From positions 1-60,657 of the forward strand of contig DATLBC010000128.1 in assembly GCA_035527095.1 (NCBI GenBank): DNA of 60,657 nt, in the 5' to 3' direction. The stretch comes from Sva-07 sp035527095 (GTDB lineage: Bacteria; Actinomycetota; Acidimicrobiia; Acidimicrobiales; Ilumatobacteraceae). Shown one piece after another: positions 59,214-60,657 of this stretch. The translations under genes were made by a program, and so were the position numbers. Below the pieces are notes generated by a model. That model saw only the letters and a program-made list of their open reading frames with translations. It was not told where the DNA came from and made no database searches. How positions within the stretch are numbered: the stretch's first letter is position 1; each line of letters starts with the position of its first letter.

Positions 59214-59849
59214 TCAGCGGTTGGGCTGCTTGGTGACGCGGAGGTAGGGCTTCACGGGGTTCCAGCCCGCCGGGAACAGCTCTCTTGCTTCGTCGTCGGA
59301 CAGTGCGGGCACGATGATGACGTCCTCGCCGTCTTTCCAGTTCGCCGGAGTTGCGACCTTGTAGTCGGCGGTCAACTGGAGGCTGTCGATCACGCGGAGG
59401 ATCTCGTCGAAGTTGCGTCCGGTCGATGCGGGGTACGTGAGGGTCAACTTGACCTTCTTGTCCGGGCCGATCACGAACACCGAACGAACCGTCAGTGTGT
59501 CGTTCGCGTTCTCGTGGATCATGTCGTAGAGGTCGGCGACGTTGCGCTCAGGGTCGCCGATCATCGGGAAGTTCACCGCAGTGCCCTGCGTCTCCTCGAT
59601 GTCGCCCTCCCACGAGACGTGGCTCTCGACCGGGTCGACCGAGAGGCCGATGACCTTGACGTTGCGCTTGTCGAACTCGGGCTTGATCTTGGCGACATAG
59701 CCGAGTTCGGTCGTGCAGACCGGCGTGAAGTCCTTGGGATGGCTGAACAGCACGCCCCACGAGTCGCCGAGCCACTCGTGGAAGCTGATCTCCCCCTGGG
59801 TTGTCGGTGCAGTGAAGTCGGGTGCGATGTCGCCGAGACGGACGGACAT
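59214..59849 (-). CDS. 1-Cys peroxiredoxin (Prx6/AhpC-TSA family)
   Basis: Thiol peroxidase of 211 residues. The peroxidatic Cys is in HPKDFTPVCTTE (C45), and no second cysteine occurs anywhere in the protein, so it is a true 1-Cys enzyme needing an outside thiol. The long C-terminus with NPVKPYLRV is typical of Prx6. RBS GAGGAGATC precedes the ATG. Upstream on the minus strand, TTGAAT-N16-TATCGT is a possible promoter with TTGGTCGGGATTA in its spacer (59897-59909), similar to the cysH promoter. Confidence 0.94.
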   Translation of the reverse strand: MSVRLGDIAPDFTAPTTQGEISFHEWLGDSWGVLFSHPKDFTPVCTTELGYVAKIKPEFDKRNVKVIGLSVDPVESHVSWEGDIEETQGTAVNFPMIGDPERNVADLYDMIHENANDTLTVRSVFVIGPDKKVKLTLTYPASTGRNFDEILRVIDSLQLTADYKVATPANWKDGEDVIIVPALSDDEARELFPAGWNPVKPYLRVTKQPNR

Positions 59850-59896
59850 GGGGGATCTCCTCGTTGAGGTAGTGCGGGACGATCCACGATAGCCGT

Positions 59897-59909
59897 AATC
59901 CCGACCAAT
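59897..59909 (-). promoter_or_regulatory. GTCGG motif in the peroxiredoxin promoter
   Basis: AATCCCGACCAAT (plus strand) matches AATTCCGACCAAA of the cysH promoter at 11 of 13 positions. It lies between the candidate -35 (TTGAAT) and -10 (TATCGT) of the peroxiredoxin gene, a position suited to repression. Confidence 0.45.
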
Positions 59910-59936
59910 TCAATCGAGTATGTCGACATTCCATTC

Positions 59937-59988
59937 CGTTTGCGTCGGGGTTTCGGTGGGGCGGACCACCGAAACCCCGACACAAACG
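59937..59988. repeat. 52-nt palindromic element, family 1, copy C
   Basis: The 23-nt arms (59937-59959 and 59966-59988) pair with a single mismatch around a 6-base loop. The outer 13 bases are the same CGTTTGCGTCGGG as copies A and B, and the right arm has one change (GCG to ACA region). It lies in the divergent promoter region between the peroxiredoxin and the PNPOx-like gene. Confidence 0.88.
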
Positions 59989-60041
59989 TGGGTGGGAGAT
60001 GGCGGGGTTGTGAGGTTGTGGGCTGGGTCTACGCTCGCGGC

Positions 60042-60425
60042 ATGAGCATTCCTGTGGCCATCGACGACCTGGCCGCCGCGACTGGCGAGTTCGGCTGGGC
60101 GTATCTGCTGACGGTGCGCGACGACCTGCGGCCCCACATCGTGGCGGTGACGCCGACGTGGGACGGCGACCTTATGGTGATGTCGGTCGGGCGCGGCACC
60201 GCACGAAACGCGGCCGCCAGGTCGGCGATCTCTCTGTGCTACCCGCCGGTTGTCGAGGACGGCTACAGCTTGATCGTCGACGGCACTGCCGCCGTCGACG
60301 GCGAGTCGACCGTGCAGTTCGCCCCGACCGGTGCAGTGCTGCACCGCCCAGCGCCGGACGGATTCACGGGATCGACCACCGGGTGCGGCAACGATTGCGA
60401 GCCGGTCGGTCCATCGGGGGGCTGA
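60042..60425 (+). CDS. PNPOx-like split-barrel flavoprotein
   Basis: 127 residues of the pyridoxamine 5'-phosphate oxidase superfamily. The N-terminal GWAYLLTVRDDLRPHIVAVTPTWDGDLMVMSVGRGTARNAAARSAISLCYPP block covers the FMN-binding strands. A C-terminal region with DGYSLIVDGTAAVDG follows, ending in a Gly-rich tail with two cysteines. The ATG at 60042 is favoured because the longer reading passes through the palindrome. The substrate is unknown. Confidence 0.8.
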   Translation: MSIPVAIDDLAAATGEFGWAYLLTVRDDLRPHIVAVTPTWDGDLMVMSVGRGTARNAAARSAISLCYPPVVEDGYSLIVDGTAAVDGESTVQFAPTGAVLHRPAPDGFTGSTTGCGNDCEPVGPSGG

Positions 60426-60461
60426 GGACCGACCGGCTGCACTCGCCGCTGCATGCAGCGA

Positions 60462-60657
60462 TCAGGCAGCGCGATCGACGAGATCGAGCCGGATCGTGTT
60501 GAGGCGGCCGCGCGTCACGGTGGCCACGGCGTCGCGGCGCTTTCCACCGAGCCACACGGCGACGCTCGGGTCGGCTTCGGCGTTGCGCATCCACTGCGAA
60601 TCGGAGCGAACGGTGCTCACGGTCAAGGTGTCGCCGACGCGGGTGGAGAGCACCGGG
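60462..60657 (-). CDS. Nitroreductase/deazaflavin-type family protein, C-terminal part (gene continues beyond window)
   Basis: Only the last 64 codons are in the window. The visible sequence, with GDTLTVSTVRSDSQWMRNAEADPSVAVWLGGKRRDAVATV, resembles the C-terminus of F420-dependent nitroreductase-like (DUF385) proteins, where SQWxRN is conserved. It ends LDLVDRAA. The N-terminal part lies outside, so the family call is tentative. Confidence 0.6.
   Translation of the reverse strand, partial: PVLSTRVGDTLTVSTVRSDSQWMRNAEADPSVAVWLGGKRRDAVATVTRGRLNTIRLDLVDRAA

Noticed and set aside
1..60657. tRNA, rRNA, CRISPR arrays and insertion sequences
   Set aside because: No cloverleaf, rRNA-like stretch, regularly spaced direct repeats with unique spacers, or transposase/integrase motifs were seen in reading the intergenic regions and protein frames; a tRNAscan/Infernal run would be decisive.

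Overview
The window is about 60.7 kb of high-GC DNA, densely packed with genes on both strands. It looks like chromosome from a free-living actinobacterium, most likely of the Acidimicrobiia (Ilumatobacter-like); that placement is inference. It rests on high GC, frequent GTG starts and GTGA/TGATG gene junctions, a mycofactocin cluster, a HelR-type RNA polymerase ATPase, ECF sigma factors and several PNPOx/F420-type flavoproteins. I see no rRNA, tRNA, CRISPR array, prophage or insertion sequence. Only one stretch without a confident gene exceeds 300 bases (43622-44179).

Layout: 1-4.5 kb carries the 3' part of guaA, a secreted NlpC/P60 peptidase, an APH-like kinase and a dienelactone hydrolase. 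4.5-9.9 kb (minus strand) holds an acyl-CoA synthetase, an SDR, a Ser/Ile/Gly nonapeptide-repeat protein coupled to an Old Yellow Enzyme/FadH flavoprotein, and plsY. 10-12.8 kb holds helR and a methyltransferase. From 20.06 down to 12.9 kb one minus-strand block runs cysH - sulfite reductase - cobA - ABC ATPase - ABC permease - mftA - mftB - mftC, so siroheme/sulfate assimilation leads into mycofactocin biosynthesis. A met8/cysG-like gene diverges from cysH and overlaps an M16 lipoprotein peptidase. 24.4-26.7 kb has two tandem NDMA-dependent (mycofactocin-type) alcohol dehydrogenases. Then come MoxR/VWA, an LCP ligase, valS and cysS, an OafA/SGNH acyltransferase, a Pro-rich membrane protein/ApbE/ferric-reductase-like operon, an ECF sigma factor, an acyl-CoA dehydrogenase with paired TetR-type operators, an ACT protein, and a DGPF/ECF42 pair. 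43.6-47 kb contains the most unusual locus: a 25-codon gene ending in three copies of GVSWF, with its own strong promoter, upstream of a membrane GGDEF-EAL protein. The rest (47-60.6 kb) is hydrolase, methyltransferase, NUDIX, azlCD, nei, an FtsX-type ABC system, a class III cyclase/STAND/TPR regulator, a nucleotidyltransferase, a 1-Cys peroxiredoxin and two flavin-type oxidoreductases.

Between genes there are two families of imperfect palindromes of fixed length (52 nt, three copies; 59 nt, two copies), plus hairpins flanking the PNPOx gene at 51.3-51.7 kb. Two functional themes recur. One is redox chemistry dependent on mycofactocin (mftABC, the alcohol dehydrogenases, possibly the FadH/OYE enzyme). 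The other is sulfur/siroheme metabolism sharing a promoter motif with the peroxiredoxin. The best candidates for undescribed biology are the GVSWF peptide beside the c-di-GMP gene and the SIxSIGSxG repeat protein.
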